Shown: in pieces, positions 15,552 to 24,271 of the stretch
How the letters are laid out: each line of letters starts with the position of its first letter
How positions within the stretch are numbered: the stretch's first letter is position 1
Notes under the pieces: generated by a model
The model's database searches: none
Told to the model about the DNA's origin: nothing
Seen by the model: the letters and a program-made list of their open reading frames with translations, nothing else
From: Psychrobacter sp.
Lineage (GTDB): Bacteria > Pseudomonadota > Gammaproteobacteria > Pseudomonadales > Moraxellaceae
Assembly (NCBI RefSeq): GCF_030454045.1
Contig: NZ_JAKDJE010000029.1
Location: forward strand, 1 to 34,562
Direction: 5' to 3'
Length of the DNA stretch: 34,562 nt
Program-made: the position numbers and the translations under genes

Positions 15552-18308
15552 TTAATAGCTATAAACCACGTTGTTTTCTCTTTTGGTCGCTAGGCTGGCA
15601 AGCAATGCTGATTTTAACGCATCAAGTCGTTCAGCAGATAATGGCTTATCATTTTGGTCACTGATATAGAACATATCTTCTGCGCGCTCGCCTAACGTGG
15701 TAATACGGGCGGCGTGTACTTCTATCTTTTCTTGCAAAAACACCTGTCCAACGCGCGCTAGCAGCCCTGGCTGATCTAAGGTCTCTAGGCTCATGATATG
15801 CTGATCTGAGGCGTCATTGAACTCAAAATTAATCACTGTCGTGACTTCAAAATGCCTGAGCTGACGCGGTATGCGTTTGTTGGTGAGCTTTAGTACAGTG
15901 GGGTCTTTAAAGGCATTAATCAGACGCTGTTTGAGCTCTTGCTGGCTGTCTTCATCGACCAGTAACGTACCACTCGGATCGAGCAGCACATAGGAGTCCA
16001 AGGCAAAGTCGCGAGTCGCCGTAATGATGCGCGCATCGAGCACATCTAGGTTCATCTGATCAAAGACGGCCATTGTCACAGCAAACAAATTTGTCTGATC
16101 TTGGGTGTAGACAAAGACCTGAACGGCATCAAGCGCCAGCTCACGATGCTCGCGCAATACCACCAGTGGCGGGCTATCGGCATTGGATGCCAGACCGATG
16201 GGCGGATGGTTTAGGATGGCTTCGGTGTGCCAAAAGATATCCTCTGGTATCTCGCGCAAAAAGTACTCATCGCCCAAATCGTCCCACAGACGTAACACTT
16301 CCTCGCGGTTCATATGCTGATTGTCGACATTGTTGAGCATCTTTAGCGCTTGTTTACGCGTGGCGCTGATCATATCTTGGCGGTTGGTCGGCGCGTCGAT
16401 ATCGGCGCGTAGGATACGGCGTGTCTGCGAGTAGAGCTGTTTCATCAGGGTCGCCCGCCAGCTGTTCCAGAGCTGCGGATTGGTGGCGTTCATGTCAGCG
16501 ACAGTCAGGACATATAAGTGATTGAGGTGGGTAACATTGCCGACCAAATCCGCAAACACTGTGACCACCTCTGGGTCTGAGATGTCTTTTTTCTGTGCGG
16601 TAATCGACATTAATAGATGGTAGCGAGTCAGCCAGCCAACCAAATTGGCGTCGGCTAAGCTCATGCCATGTGACAGACAAAACTCAATGGACTCTGTCTG
16701 ACCAAGCTCACTATGGTCGCCGCCACGACCTTTGGCGATATCATGGAACATCGCGGCCAGTACCAAAATCTCTTTGCGCTCGATACGCTGAAAGATAGCG
16801 CTGACCAGTGGAAACTCTTCAGAAAACATAGGATCGGTAAAGCGGTGCAAAATTCGAATCAAAAATAAAGTATGCGCGTCCACCGTATAGCGATGGAACA
16901 AATCATATTGCATCAGACCCGTGACTTGCGCAAAAGCAGGAATATAGTTGCCCAATACCCCATAGCGATTCATGGTGCGCAAACGATGGAACAGATAGTT
17001 TTGCTCTTTTAGATTAGATAAAAATAAAGCTTTGTGAACGGGGTTGTCCCTATAGATTTGATCGATGCCGCGTGCTGCAATTTTTAACGCCCGTAGCGTA
17101 TGGGTACGAACCTTGTCGATACCGTGCTGACCCATTAATAAGAACATCTCTAAAATAGATTCAGGATGCTGAGCAAAAACCCGATGGTGCGCTATAGCAA
17201 TATGATCACCGACACGGTTAAATCTTGAATTGATCGGCTGCTTTTTGGGGCGCTCATCATCAGGCAGGTTGGGCTCTATGATGGTCTCATAATAGTGGTT
17301 GGTCAGCATCTCAGACAGCGTTGATATTTGCATGGCACAGCGATAGTAATCACGCATAAAGCGTTCAACAGCCGCATTTGGCTGATCGTCTGGCTGAGTC
17401 TCATAACCCATTAATTGGGCAATCTCACGCTGATAATCAAACAACAGCTTGTTTTCGTTACGTCCGGTCAGCACATGCAGATAATGTCGTATCTGCCATA
17501 GATAGCCTTCTGCAAAGCTGAGCTCATCGAATTCTTTTTCTGTCAAAAAGTTTTGTTGCACCAAGTCATACAGCTTACCCACACGAAAATAGCGTTTGGT
17601 CACCCAGCCGATGATATGAATGTCACGTAATCCCCCAGGCGCCGTTTTGATATTGGGTTCAAGATTATACTCAGTTGCATTATGTTGTAGATAACGGGCC
17701 TTAGACTCTTCTATTTTTACATCAAAAAAGGTACGAGGAGACCACTGCTTGTTAACGATTTGGATGGGCATATCTCGCAGTGCTTCGTTGCCGATTAACA
17801 ATCGAGCTTCGAGCTGGGCACTGGCTATCGTATGGTCAAGTGCAGCTTCTAACGCATCGTTGACGCTACGTACAGACAGCGCAGGCTCCAGCCCGATATC
17901 CCACAGCAATGCGACCAATTTATCAATCTTACTACTGGCATCAGCGCCGATTTCGTCAGGAGATAACAGCAGGATATCAATATCGGAATACAAAGACAGC
18001 TCACCGCGACCATAGCCTCCAGTCGCAAATAGCGCCAAATCTGTCTTATCTAGCTCAAACCATTTGAACAAAGCAATGAGAAGACTATCAATCGAACAGG
18101 CGCGTGCTTCGACCAGTTGACGGATATTGGTACCGCGCTCAAGGGCACGGCTGATATCTTCATTGACTTGTGCCAACCACTCAGGAATGCCAAGCAGCGC
18201 TTTGTCTGTTGTACCGTTCGCTTGCGGCAGCGACTCATCTGTCGTCCTGTCATTAGACAGTAACGGTAAGGGCGTTAGATCAATAGAGGCGACATCACAA
18301 TTAAACAT
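15552..18308 (-). CDS. glnD: Bifunctional PII uridylyltransferase/uridylyl-removing enzyme
   Basis: GlnD senses glutamine and adds or removes UMP on PII proteins, setting nitrogen-assimilation activity. The 918-residue product has the expected order. The nucleotidyltransferase domain carries GGYGRGELS (97-105) with D109 and D111. The HD domain for de-uridylylation carries H522-D523 in MFHDIAKGRGGDHSELG. Two C-terminal ACT domains lie at about 727-830 and 839-910 and bind glutamine. The length is normal for the family. The ATG at 18308 has a modest GGA-type site. It lies downstream of map on the same strand, but a terminator-like hairpin sits in the 226-bp spacer, so it may have its own promoter there. 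Confidence 0.96.
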   Translation of the reverse strand: MFNCDVASIDLTPLPLLSNDRTTDESLPQANGTTDKALLGIPEWLAQVNEDISRALERGTNIRQLVEARACSIDSLLIALFKWFELDKTDLALFATGGYGRGELSLYSDIDILLLSPDEIGADASSKIDKLVALLWDIGLEPALSVRSVNDALEAALDHTIASAQLEARLLIGNEALRDMPIQIVNKQWSPRTFFDVKIEESKARYLQHNATEYNLEPNIKTAPGGLRDIHIIGWVTKRYFRVGKLYDLVQQNFLTEKEFDELSFAEGYLWQIRHYLHVLTGRNENKLLFDYQREIAQLMGYETQPDDQPNAAVERFMRDYYRCAMQISTLSEMLTNHYYETIIEPNLPDDERPKKQPINSRFNRVGDHIAIAHHRVFAQHPESILEMFLLMGQHGIDKVRTHTLRALKIAARGIDQIYRDNPVHKALFLSNLKEQNYLFHRLRTMNRYGVLGNYIPAFAQVTGLMQYDLFHRYTVDAHTLFLIRILHRFTDPMFSEEFPLVSAIFQRIERKEILVLAAMFHDIAKGRGGDHSELGQTESIEFCLSHGMSLADANLVGWLTRYHLLMSITAQKKDISDPEVVTVFADLVGNVTHLNHLYVLTVADMNATNPQLWNSWRATLMKQLYSQTRRILRADIDAPTNRQDMISATRKQALKMLNNVDNQHMNREEVLRLWDDLGDEYFLREIPEDIFWHTEAILNHPPIGLASNADSPPLVVLREHRELALDAVQVFVYTQDQTNLFAVTMAVFDQMNLDVLDARIITATRDFALDSYVLLDPSGTLLVDEDSQQELKQRLINAFKDPTVLKLTNKRIPRQLRHFEVTTVINFEFNDASDQHIMSLETLDQPGLLARVGQVFLQEKIEVHAARITTLGERAEDMFYISDQNDKPLSAERLDALKSALLASLATKRENNVVYSY

Positions 18309-18500
18309 GAGTGTTATCCAGTTAAGAGTTTAAAAATAAAACGTTTGGGCTAAAAAGCGGCGCACCAACAGCATACTGAATGCTGATAAAAGTCTCAAAT
18401 AGCATGCATGAATAAAGGCACCAAAATAAGGAATTACATCATCGAGTATAAAGACAAAAACACCGTAAGCACAATACTCAATATGCACGACTGACAGGCC

Positions 18501-18527
18501 AAAAAAAAGACCGCTTAGGCGATCTTT
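18501..18527 (-). terminator. Terminator after map
   Basis: AAAGACCGC (18506-18514), loop TTAG, then GCGATCTTT (18519-18527) form a 9-bp stem with one wobble. On the minus strand it is followed by a run of T (complement of the eight A at 18501-18508). It begins a few bases after the map stop. Confidence 0.85.
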
Positions 18528-18534
18528 TATGGTC

Positions 18535-19329
18535 TTACTGTGTCAAAAAGCTCAAATCTTCTTCAGGGCGCGTGGTAAACACTTCACAGCCATTATCGGT
18601 CACGACCATCGTATGCTCCCATTGAGCCGACAGCTTACGGTCTTTGGTAATCGCTGTCCATTCATCAGGCAAAATCTTGGTCTGCCATGTGCCTTGGTTG
18701 ATCATCGGCTCAATGGTAAAGGTCATGCCCGTCTTTAGCTCAAAGCCTGTGCCTTTTTTGCCGTAGTGCATCACTTGTGGCTCGTGGTGGAATTCATCAC
18801 TGATGCCATGACCACAAAACTCACGGACGATACTAAAACGCTCAGGCTCGACCACTTCTTGAATCGCTGCACCAATATCACCAAGACGCGCGCCGTTTTT
18901 GACCACGCTCATACCCGCATAAAGCGCGTCTTGTGCGACTTTGCAGATACGCTGCGCCATGATAGAGCCGTTACCGACGATCCACATCTTTGAAGTATCG
19001 CCATAGTAGCCGTCTTTGATCACGGTCACATCAATATTGATGATATCGCCATCTTTGAGTAGCTTGCTTTCGGTTGGGATGCCGTGACAGACCACGTGGT
19101 TGACTGAGGTACAAATCGATTTTGGAAAGCCATTGTAGTTCAGCGGAGCAGGAATGGCTTTTTGCACATTGACGATATAGTCATGAGCGATTTGGTTGAG
19201 GGCTTCGGTACTGACGCCAACTTTGACATGCTCGTCGAGCATGACAAGGACGTCGCTGGCAAGTTTGCCGGCCACACGCATTTTTTCTATGGCCTCTGGG
19301 GACTGGATAAGGGATTTTTTAGTCATCAT
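18535..19329 (-). CDS. map: Methionine aminopeptidase type I
   Basis: MetAP removes the initiator methionine from nascent proteins. The 264-residue protein aligns without gaps to E. coli Map, shifted by three residues. The five metal ligands are D100 and D111 (INIDVTVI and YYGDTS), H174 (CGHGIS), E207 (FTIEPM) and E238 (QWEHTM). It is an ordinary class Ia enzyme lacking the N-terminal extension of class Ic forms. The start is ATG 19329 or the adjacent ATG 19326. A TATAAT hexamer about 36 bp upstream fits as its promoter. It is transcribed towards glnD, as in Pseudomonas. Confidence 0.96.
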   Translation of the reverse strand: MMTKKSLIQSPEAIEKMRVAGKLASDVLVMLDEHVKVGVSTEALNQIAHDYIVNVQKAIPAPLNYNGFPKSICTSVNHVVCHGIPTESKLLKDGDIINIDVTVIKDGYYGDTSKMWIVGNGSIMAQRICKVAQDALYAGMSVVKNGARLGDIGAAIQEVVEPERFSIVREFCGHGISDEFHHEPQVMHYGKKGTGFELKTGMTFTIEPMINQGTWQTKILPDEWTAITKDRKLSAQWEHTMVVTDNGCEVFTTRPEEDLSFLTQ

Positions 19330-19364
19330 CTTGTGTCTTATAATTATGAGGTTAATGTAGAGAG

Positions 19365-19370
19365 ATTATA
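19365..19370 (-). promoter_or_regulatory. Probable -10 element for map
   Basis: A perfect TATAAT lies on the minus strand about 36 bp upstream of the map ATG. No good -35 hexamer is found at 16-18 bp, so the promoter may be weak or need an activator. Confidence 0.45.
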
Positions 19371-19496
19371 CCATAAATGGACCGATGGCAGTTTTATGAT
19401 AAGTAATATTAAATCTATCATTATTATTGACAATAGTTGCTTTACAGCCCCATTTGAGCCGTTATGACCCTCCAGTCACGATAATATATTCATATT

Positions 19497-19525
19497 TTGA
19501 CAATTTAGTTGAATCTTGTAAAAGA
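19497..19525 (+). promoter_or_regulatory. Candidate sigma-70 promoter for the lipase operon
   Basis: TTGACA at 19497-19502 is a perfect -35. A TG followed by TAAAAG-like bases 16-17 bp downstream (19519-19525) is a weaker -10. Transcription from here would begin near 19532. That excludes the upstream in-frame TTG at 19509 as the lipase start and leaves a leader of about 95 bases before the ATG at 19626. Confidence 0.45.
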
Positions 19526-19625
19526 TAGAAGTAATGTAATTTTGCATGCTAAAGGGATTAGCAGCAGTCTTTGCCGACGTTATGAGGTAAAGGCACTCAC
19601 CATTAATGATGACAAGGATGTTGTT

Positions 19626-20702
19626 ATGACGCTCTCCTCGTACGTTCGTGCTGCGCTCACGCCGCGCACTTTTTTACCAATACTGGGCTCTATCAGTACT
19701 GGCGTTTTATTAATGACCATGCAAACCACCTCAGCGCAAGCGGCAGGGCAGTACTATAATTGTGCCAACGCCAATGGCTGCACGCTAGTCGATAGCAAAT
19801 ACTTTACCTCCAGTTATACCAAGACTCAGTATCCAGTGGTCATGGCTCATGGGCTTGGCGGTTTTACCAAGATGTTTGGGGTCTTAGATTATTTCAACGG
19901 GATTCCTAGTGAGCTGATGAAAGGTGGATCAGAGGTGTACACCACCAAAACATCAGCGGTGAATAATAGTGAAGTCCGCGGCGAGCAGCTATTACAGCAA
20001 GTCAAAACCATCACTGCCATTTCAGGCGATCCAAAAGTCAATTTGTTTGGGCACAGTCAAGGCGGTATAGACATCCGCTATGTCGCTGGCGTTGCACCAA
20101 AATACGTCGCCTCGGTCACCGCCGTATCAAGCCCAGAGCAAGGCTCAAAAACAGCCGATTTTGTCAAAAATGTCCTTGAACCAAACAATGACACAGGTGA
20201 GCCATCAAACGTCACGACACAGCTGGTATCAGGGGTGTTTAACTTGATTGGCGGCTTTACAGATGTGGGATCAGGCATCAGTTTTAAAGAGATACAAGCG
20301 CAAGATGGCTGGCAATCACTCATGGCGCTATCAACCGATGGTGCGGCCAAATTCAATGCCAAATTCCCCGCAGCAATGCCAACAAGTTACTGTGGTCAGC
20401 CAACCAGTACCTCTGCAAACGGTATCAAATATTACTCATTTAGTGGGGTAGGACAAATCATGAGAGCCCTTGACCCTAGTGATTATCTGCTTGCAGCAAC
20501 AAGCGTACCGTTTTTATTTGATGCCAATGATGGTCTGGTCTCTGCCTGCTCAAGCCGACTTGGGTATGTGATTCGTGACAACTACCTCATGAACCATTTG
20601 GATTCAGCCGATCAGGTGCTGGGTTTGACCGCATGGGGCGAGTCTAAGCCCAAGTCCATTTATCGTACTCAGGTCAATCGCCTAAAAAACGCCAACCTCT
20701 AA
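19626..20702 (+). CDS. lipA: Secreted triacylglycerol lipase, family I.1/I.2
   Basis: This is a secreted alpha/beta-hydrolase that splits triglycerides and needs a foldase. The 358-residue precursor has a signal peptide cleaved after AQA near residue 39. The triad is S144 (GHSQG), D302 (NDGLV) and H324 (NHLDSAD). C256 and C308 are spaced 52 residues apart, as in the Pseudomonas aeruginosa LipA disulfide. Calcium-site residues near the last Asp/His loop also look conserved. The mature N-terminus has an extra Cys pair (C46 and C52) not present in P. aeruginosa LipA as I recall it. The start is ATG 19626 with AAGGATG at good spacing; the open frame upstream to 19509 is not needed. The foldase gene follows, 58 bp downstream. 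Export is presumably Sec then type II secretion. Confidence 0.95.
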   Translation: MTLSSYVRAALTPRTFLPILGSISTGVLLMTMQTTSAQAAGQYYNCANANGCTLVDSKYFTSSYTKTQYPVVMAHGLGGFTKMFGVLDYFNGIPSELMKGGSEVYTTKTSAVNNSEVRGEQLLQQVKTITAISGDPKVNLFGHSQGGIDIRYVAGVAPKYVASVTAVSSPEQGSKTADFVKNVLEPNNDTGEPSNVTTQLVSGVFNLIGGFTDVGSGISFKEIQAQDGWQSLMALSTDGAAKFNAKFPAAMPTSYCGQPTSTSANGIKYYSFSGVGQIMRALDPSDYLLAATSVPFLFDANDGLVSACSSRLGYVIRDNYLMNHLDSADQVLGLTAWGESKPKSIYRTQVNRLKNANL

Positions 20703-20707
20703 CCCCA

Positions 20708-20737
20708 TGACCATCTATTTAATGACGATCTATTTAA
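20708..20737. repeat. 15-bp tandem duplication between lipase and foldase genes
   Basis: TGACCATCTATTTAA (20708-20722) is followed directly by TGACGATCTATTTAA (20723-20737), one base different. It lies in the 58-bp spacer between the lipase stop and the foldase start. Confidence 0.8.
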
Positions 20738-20760
20738 TGATTGCCTAAGAACTCGTATCT

Positions 20761-21864
20761 ATGTCAAAACATCGCCGCCCCGCTTATCTACCGATTGTTA
20801 TCATCGCTGTGGTCATCATAGTCATCGCGGCGGCGGTGATTGTGTGGTTTAAACCAGATAATAAACCGATGGCGACTCAGCAGTCGCTATCTGCTTCACC
20901 CACTGATAAGTCTGAGAGTACGTTGTCCACTGCGCTGAATAGTGAGCAAACAGAACAAACCGCTTCAGCCCAGAACCAGTCTGCATTTGTCACTGGGTTA
21001 GAGCGTTTGCCGCGCTCATTGAAAGGCACGCAAGTGGACGGCGAAATCATCATTGATGAGCACAAGCAATTGGTCGTCACTGAAGGTCTGCGGCGTTTAT
21101 TCGATTATTTTTTATCAGCAATAGGAGAGGAGGACGAAGCCGTTATTTTTGCGCGTGTCGAGAGTTATATCCGTCACCACACGCCAGAGCCAGCTGCCAG
21201 CCGAGCGGTCGCTATCTTTGGCAAATATGTGGCGTATCTCAAAGCGCTTCCTGAGATAGAAAAGCGTTATGGCAATCTGCAACTGCAAGCGAGCAAAAGC
21301 GGTGAGCTAGATTTGAATGCCATTGCTCAGCAAAAGCAGGATGTGGCAAGATTACGTCAGCAGTATTTTGACAAAACCACCATCGAAGCCTTCTTTGGTG
21401 CTAGCGATAGTTATGATGACTATAGTATGGAGATGGTCAGAATCAATCAAAATGAGCAAATGAGTGAGGCACAAAAACAGGCTGCCAGACAAGATTATGT
21501 GAGCCGTCTACCAGATGGTGCGATCAAAACCAATATCATGCAGCAAGCCAATCTTAATGAGCTTATGGCTCGTACTGAACAGATGAAAGCGGCAGGTGCC
21601 AGCCCTGAAGCACTATACAATATGCGCCTAGAGTTAGTGGGTGCACCAGCGGCAGAGAGACTGGCACAAGTCGATCAAGAAGATGCCAATTTTGATCAGC
21701 GCTTTACTCAGTATCAAACGCAAAAACAGCGTTTACTAAATCAAAGTGCCAATCCAGCAGAGGCGCAAATTCAGATAGACCAACTTGAGCAGCAGTTGTT
21801 TGATGATGCTGAGCGCAAGCGTTTATCCGGTTATGCAGCGTTGCAGGAAACCAAAACTCAGTAA
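20761..21864 (+). CDS. lifO: Lipase foldase (lipase-specific chaperone)
   Basis: This is an inner-membrane steric chaperone that folds the lipase in the periplasm before secretion. It has 367 residues with a single N-terminal anchor (IVIIAVVIIVIAAAVIVWF, about 12-30). A variable Gln/Ser/Thr linker follows, then the helical foldase domain. The diagnostic Lif motif Rx2FDY(F/C)L(S/T)A is intact at R111-A120 (RRLFDYFLSA). The helix-rich Gln/Ala/Glu sequence to the C-terminus fits the multi-helix clamp around the lipase. The ATG at 20761 has no strong ribosome binding site, so expression may depend on the lipase gene upstream and be kept below it. Length and order are normal. Confidence 0.94.
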   Translation: MSKHRRPAYLPIVIIAVVIIVIAAAVIVWFKPDNKPMATQQSLSASPTDKSESTLSTALNSEQTEQTASAQNQSAFVTGLERLPRSLKGTQVDGEIIIDEHKQLVVTEGLRRLFDYFLSAIGEEDEAVIFARVESYIRHHTPEPAASRAVAIFGKYVAYLKALPEIEKRYGNLQLQASKSGELDLNAIAQQKQDVARLRQQYFDKTTIEAFFGASDSYDDYSMEMVRINQNEQMSEAQKQAARQDYVSRLPDGAIKTNIMQQANLNELMARTEQMKAAGASPEALYNMRLELVGAPAAERLAQVDQEDANFDQRFTQYQTQKQRLLNQSANPAEAQIQIDQLEQQLFDDAERKRLSGYAALQETKTQ

Positions 21865-22037
21865 GCATATTTCCTTAACATTAAATAACTTACCGTAATG
21901 TAAGGGACAGGTATGCTAAAAGTGTGAATAAGCGATGGTGATTGGGAAAAGTACGATCCAATGGCTGTGGCTTTAATACAACGATAGTGATACTTTGCTA
22001 AAACCAACCGTTTATTAAAATTGTTCTAGGAGCTTAT

Positions 22038-22169
22038 ATGAAAAACTTAACCAAAGCATTGATGACAGGCATTGTCATGGTCACCGTACTGGTCGGTTGC
22101 CAGTCGATGTCAAGTATGACAGCGCCCGCTACTGAAGAGCCAAACATTACTGGTACAGATGTGATCTAA
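22038..22169 (+). CDS. Small 43-residue lipoprotein
   Basis: This short gene encodes MKNLTKALMTGIVMVTVLVG followed by CQSMSSMTAPATEEPNI and a short tail. It has a lipobox (LVGC, lipidated Cys21) and only 22 residues after the Cys. AGGAG precedes the ATG by 8 bp, and a strong terminator follows at 22258, so it looks like a complete, expressed unit, not a fragment. The signal peptide resembles that of the META-domain lipoprotein 430 bp downstream (both begin MKN(L/M)TK). Its function is unknown; such tiny lipoproteins can be stress or envelope factors. It could also be the surviving head of a duplicated, truncated lipoprotein gene. Confidence 0.7.
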   Translation: MKNLTKALMTGIVMVTVLVGCQSMSSMTAPATEEPNITGTDVI

Positions 22170-22257
22170 AATAGTGGTACATGCGCTTATTAAGACTGAC
22201 GTTGTATCTACCGTTTTGATAAGTGATATCAGTCATCAGATGCGATAGTTGCACGAT

Positions 22258-22289
22258 AAAAACACCTCACTAGTTAGTGGGGTGTTTTG
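22258..22289 (+). terminator. Terminator after the small lipoprotein gene
   Basis: AAACACCTCAC (22260-22270), loop TAGTTA, then GTGGGGTGTTT (22277-22287) form an 11-bp stem with one G-U pair, followed by TGGTTT. A-rich bases on the left make it usable from both strands. Confidence 0.8.
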
Positions 22290-22423
22290 GTTTGAGAGAA
22301 ATGTCACCAGCCAAAACCATCAAAAGTTATTGCGCTTTTGGTGAGTTGGTGCGTTGGATGACTGGAGCTTACCCTTAATTGCTAACATTGTCGCGATTGT
22401 ATCGGGCAACAAATATCTGCCAA

Positions 22424-22449
22424 GTAGTAACTCAATGTAGTAACTCAAT
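22424..22449. repeat. 13-bp tandem duplication
   Basis: GTAGTAACTCAAT occurs twice head to tail (22424-22436 and 22437-22449) with no mismatch. Confidence 0.85.
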
Positions 22450-22602
22450 TAATAATGACAGCAAGCGCTGGGTGAGACACTATATCGCGACTGCTCAAGA
22501 TCATTCATAGCCATAAAAAAATTTTGATTGGGTCTTTAGCAGTTGCCCTAAGCGTACGCCTAAGACGCGATAAACTTGCTGAGTTTAATAGAAGGAATAA
22601 GT

Positions 22603-23091
22603 ATGAAAAATATGACAAAAATGATAATGGGTGCCACCTTTGTTGTAGGTGCGCTTACTGCTGGTTGTCAAACGACGGCGACTCTCCCAGCGCCAGTCAG
22701 TCAGCCAGTGACCGAAACGGCACTCCAAGCGCACAACTGGCAGCTGGTTGATGCCAAACGTATGAATGGTGAGCGAGTAACCGCACTATTTTTTGATTCA
22801 GCCAAGCCGCTCACTTTGAGCTTTATGAATGATAACGGTAGAAACTACGTCGCATTTATGAATACCTGCAACAACATGAGCGCAGGTTACAGTGTCGTCA
22901 ATGGTGATGTACAGCTCAAAAATGGCATCAGTACAATGATGGCCTGTCCTGAGCCGCAAGCCAGCTTTGATACAGCAGCAGTCGCCACGGTACAAGGCAA
23001 GTATAGCCTCAGCAAAAACGCCAAAAAAGTACCAATCTTAACCATCAAAAATGACAATCAAGTGTCTTACTTTAAAGCTGTGTCTAAATAA
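22603..23091 (+). CDS. META-domain lipoprotein (HslJ-like)
   Basis: This 162-residue protein has a lipoprotein signal (lipobox LTAGC, Cys22) and a META domain like that of heat-inducible HslJ. Recognisable pieces are HNWQLVDAKRMNGE, the NTCNNMSAGY block and STMMACPEP, which match the conserved core (C-N-x-x-S-G followed by TxMxC) of META/HslJ proteins. The two core cysteines could pair. It is probably anchored in the outer membrane facing the periplasm. The start at ATG 22603 is set by AAGGA 6-8 bp upstream; the frame continues upstream to TTG 22576 without support. A terminator follows. The molecular role of META domains is not known; some are linked to stress or antibiotic resistance. Confidence 0.88.
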   Translation: MKNMTKMIMGATFVVGALTAGCQTTATLPAPVSQPVTETALQAHNWQLVDAKRMNGERVTALFFDSAKPLTLSFMNDNGRNYVAFMNTCNNMSAGYSVVNGDVQLKNGISTMMACPEPQASFDTAAVATVQGKYSLSKNAKKVPILTIKNDNQVSYFKAVSK

Positions 23092-23137
23092 GCTAACGAT
23101 GTATAAGAGTAATATAAACACTCTGTTTAGATTTGAT

Positions 23138-23169
23138 AAGGCCTCACTCATATGTGGGGCCTTTTTTTT
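23138..23169 (+). terminator. Terminator after the META-domain gene
   Basis: AAGGCCTCAC (23138-23147), loop TCATAT, then GTGGGGCCTT (23154-23163) form a 10-bp stem with one G-U pair, followed by a run of eight T. It is a strong intrinsic terminator and shares the CCTCAC/GTGGGG core with the one at 22258. Confidence 0.92.
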
Positions 23170-23248
23170 ATCCGAAGTTTGTCGAATTTTGCGCTACACT
23201 AGCGTAAAGCTGCTGTTATGCCTTATAGATTTCACTGGATACTACTTT

Positions 23249-24271
23249 ATGTCTAAAACCATTATGTCGAAACCAACCACGAATAACATCATGATAAAAG
23301 GGGCGACGACGATCGCTATACTGGCAGCTCTCACTGGCTGTCAGACATTGCCTAGCACTGAAATCAAAAAGCCGAATAATATAGTAGTGGATAGTAACCC
23401 GTTAACTGCTGCTATGCCTGCCATCGATCGTCAAGGACACATTGCTTATGTGGAAGAGCAAGGGTCAGGGAGCGCAAAAGTATCGACCCTCTATAGCATC
23501 CGTCCTGATGGCAGTGAGCGTCAGCGCATTGATCAGATCACAGGCTATATCTATGCGCCAGCGTGGTCGGCTGATGGGCAACTGCTTGCTTATAGCAAAC
23601 AAGCACCGCGCGAGCATCCTAAAATATATATTTATGATAAAAGCAGTAAAACGCGCAATCTGGTCGTCAATGCTGAAGGCAGTAATATGTCAGCGTCATT
23701 TTCACCTGACGGTCAATATCTGCTCTATAGCTCTACGGTCGGTGGCAATGCTGATATTTATAAGATGCGCCTAAGTGATGGGACAACTGAGCAATTAACG
23801 ACACTACCGAGCACTGAGGTACAGCCCAGCTATGCCGCTGACGGCAAAAGCTTTGTTTATACCAGTGACAAAGTCCGTGCTGGGCGCCCACGTATTTATC
23901 GCTATCACTTCGCGACTGGTAAAGCCGTACCTGTACCGACAAATGGCTATGTCGCCAGTCCTCAGCTCAGTGTAGATGGTCAGCGCATGGCTTATCTAAA
24001 TGGCCGCAAGGCTGCTGTCATGACGCTGACGACTGGGCACGTGCTCAATCTGGCAGAGACTGGACTCGATGAACCGGCACGTCTATCTCCTTCTGGAAAT
24101 TATGTGGTCTATCCAACGCGTTTTTCAAAAGTCAGCGGGCAAGTAGGCGGTCAAAGTTTAGGACGTCAAAAAGGTGACGATTTGGTGATTCATTCGCTCT
24201 CAGGAAATACGAGCTATGCTATCAATAGTCAAAATGGTGGGGTCGTACGCTCACCGATATGGGGCCGCTGA
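23249..24271 (+). CDS. TolB-like beta-propeller lipoprotein
   Basis: This 340-residue lipoprotein has a lipobox (LTGC) near residue 33 and about five or six PD40/WD40-like repeats. The repeats are marked by PAWSADGQLLAYSK, ASFSPDGQYLLYSS, PSYAADGKSFVYTS, PQLSVDGQRMAYLN and ARLSPSGNYVVYPT. The repeats resemble the TolB propeller, but the N-terminal TolB domain is absent and the protein is lipidated, so it is not the Tol-Pal TolB itself. It is probably a periplasmic, membrane-tethered scaffold. The start is uncertain: ATG 23249 has a distant GGA, and in-frame ATGs lie at codons 6 and 14; all retain the lipobox. A terminator separates it from the META-domain gene. Confidence 0.85.
   Translation: MSKTIMSKPTTNNIMIKGATTIAILAALTGCQTLPSTEIKKPNNIVVDSNPLTAAMPAIDRQGHIAYVEEQGSGSAKVSTLYSIRPDGSERQRIDQITGYIYAPAWSADGQLLAYSKQAPREHPKIYIYDKSSKTRNLVVNAEGSNMSASFSPDGQYLLYSSTVGGNADIYKMRLSDGTTEQLTTLPSTEVQPSYAADGKSFVYTSDKVRAGRPRIYRYHFATGKAVPVPTNGYVASPQLSVDGQRMAYLNGRKAAVMTLTTGHVLNLAETGLDEPARLSPSGNYVVYPTRFSKVSGQVGGQSLGRQKGDDLVIHSLSGNTSYAINSQNGGVVRSPIWGR

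Larger units (their letters stand above)
22170..22602. other. 433-bp spacer between two lipoprotein genes
   Basis: The spacer holds the terminator at 22258-22289 and a perfect 13-bp tandem duplication at 22424-22449 (unit GTAGTAACTCAAT). It also has a small GCGTACGC palindrome at 22552-22559 about 45 bp before the next ATG. I see no convincing gene. The promoter of the META-domain gene must lie here, but no clear hexamer pair was found. Confidence 0.6.

Noticed and set aside
23051..23248. N-terminal extension of the TolB-like protein overlapping the META-domain gene
   Set aside because: The extension covers a strong terminator and a lipobox lies far downstream; starts near 23249 place the signal peptide properly.
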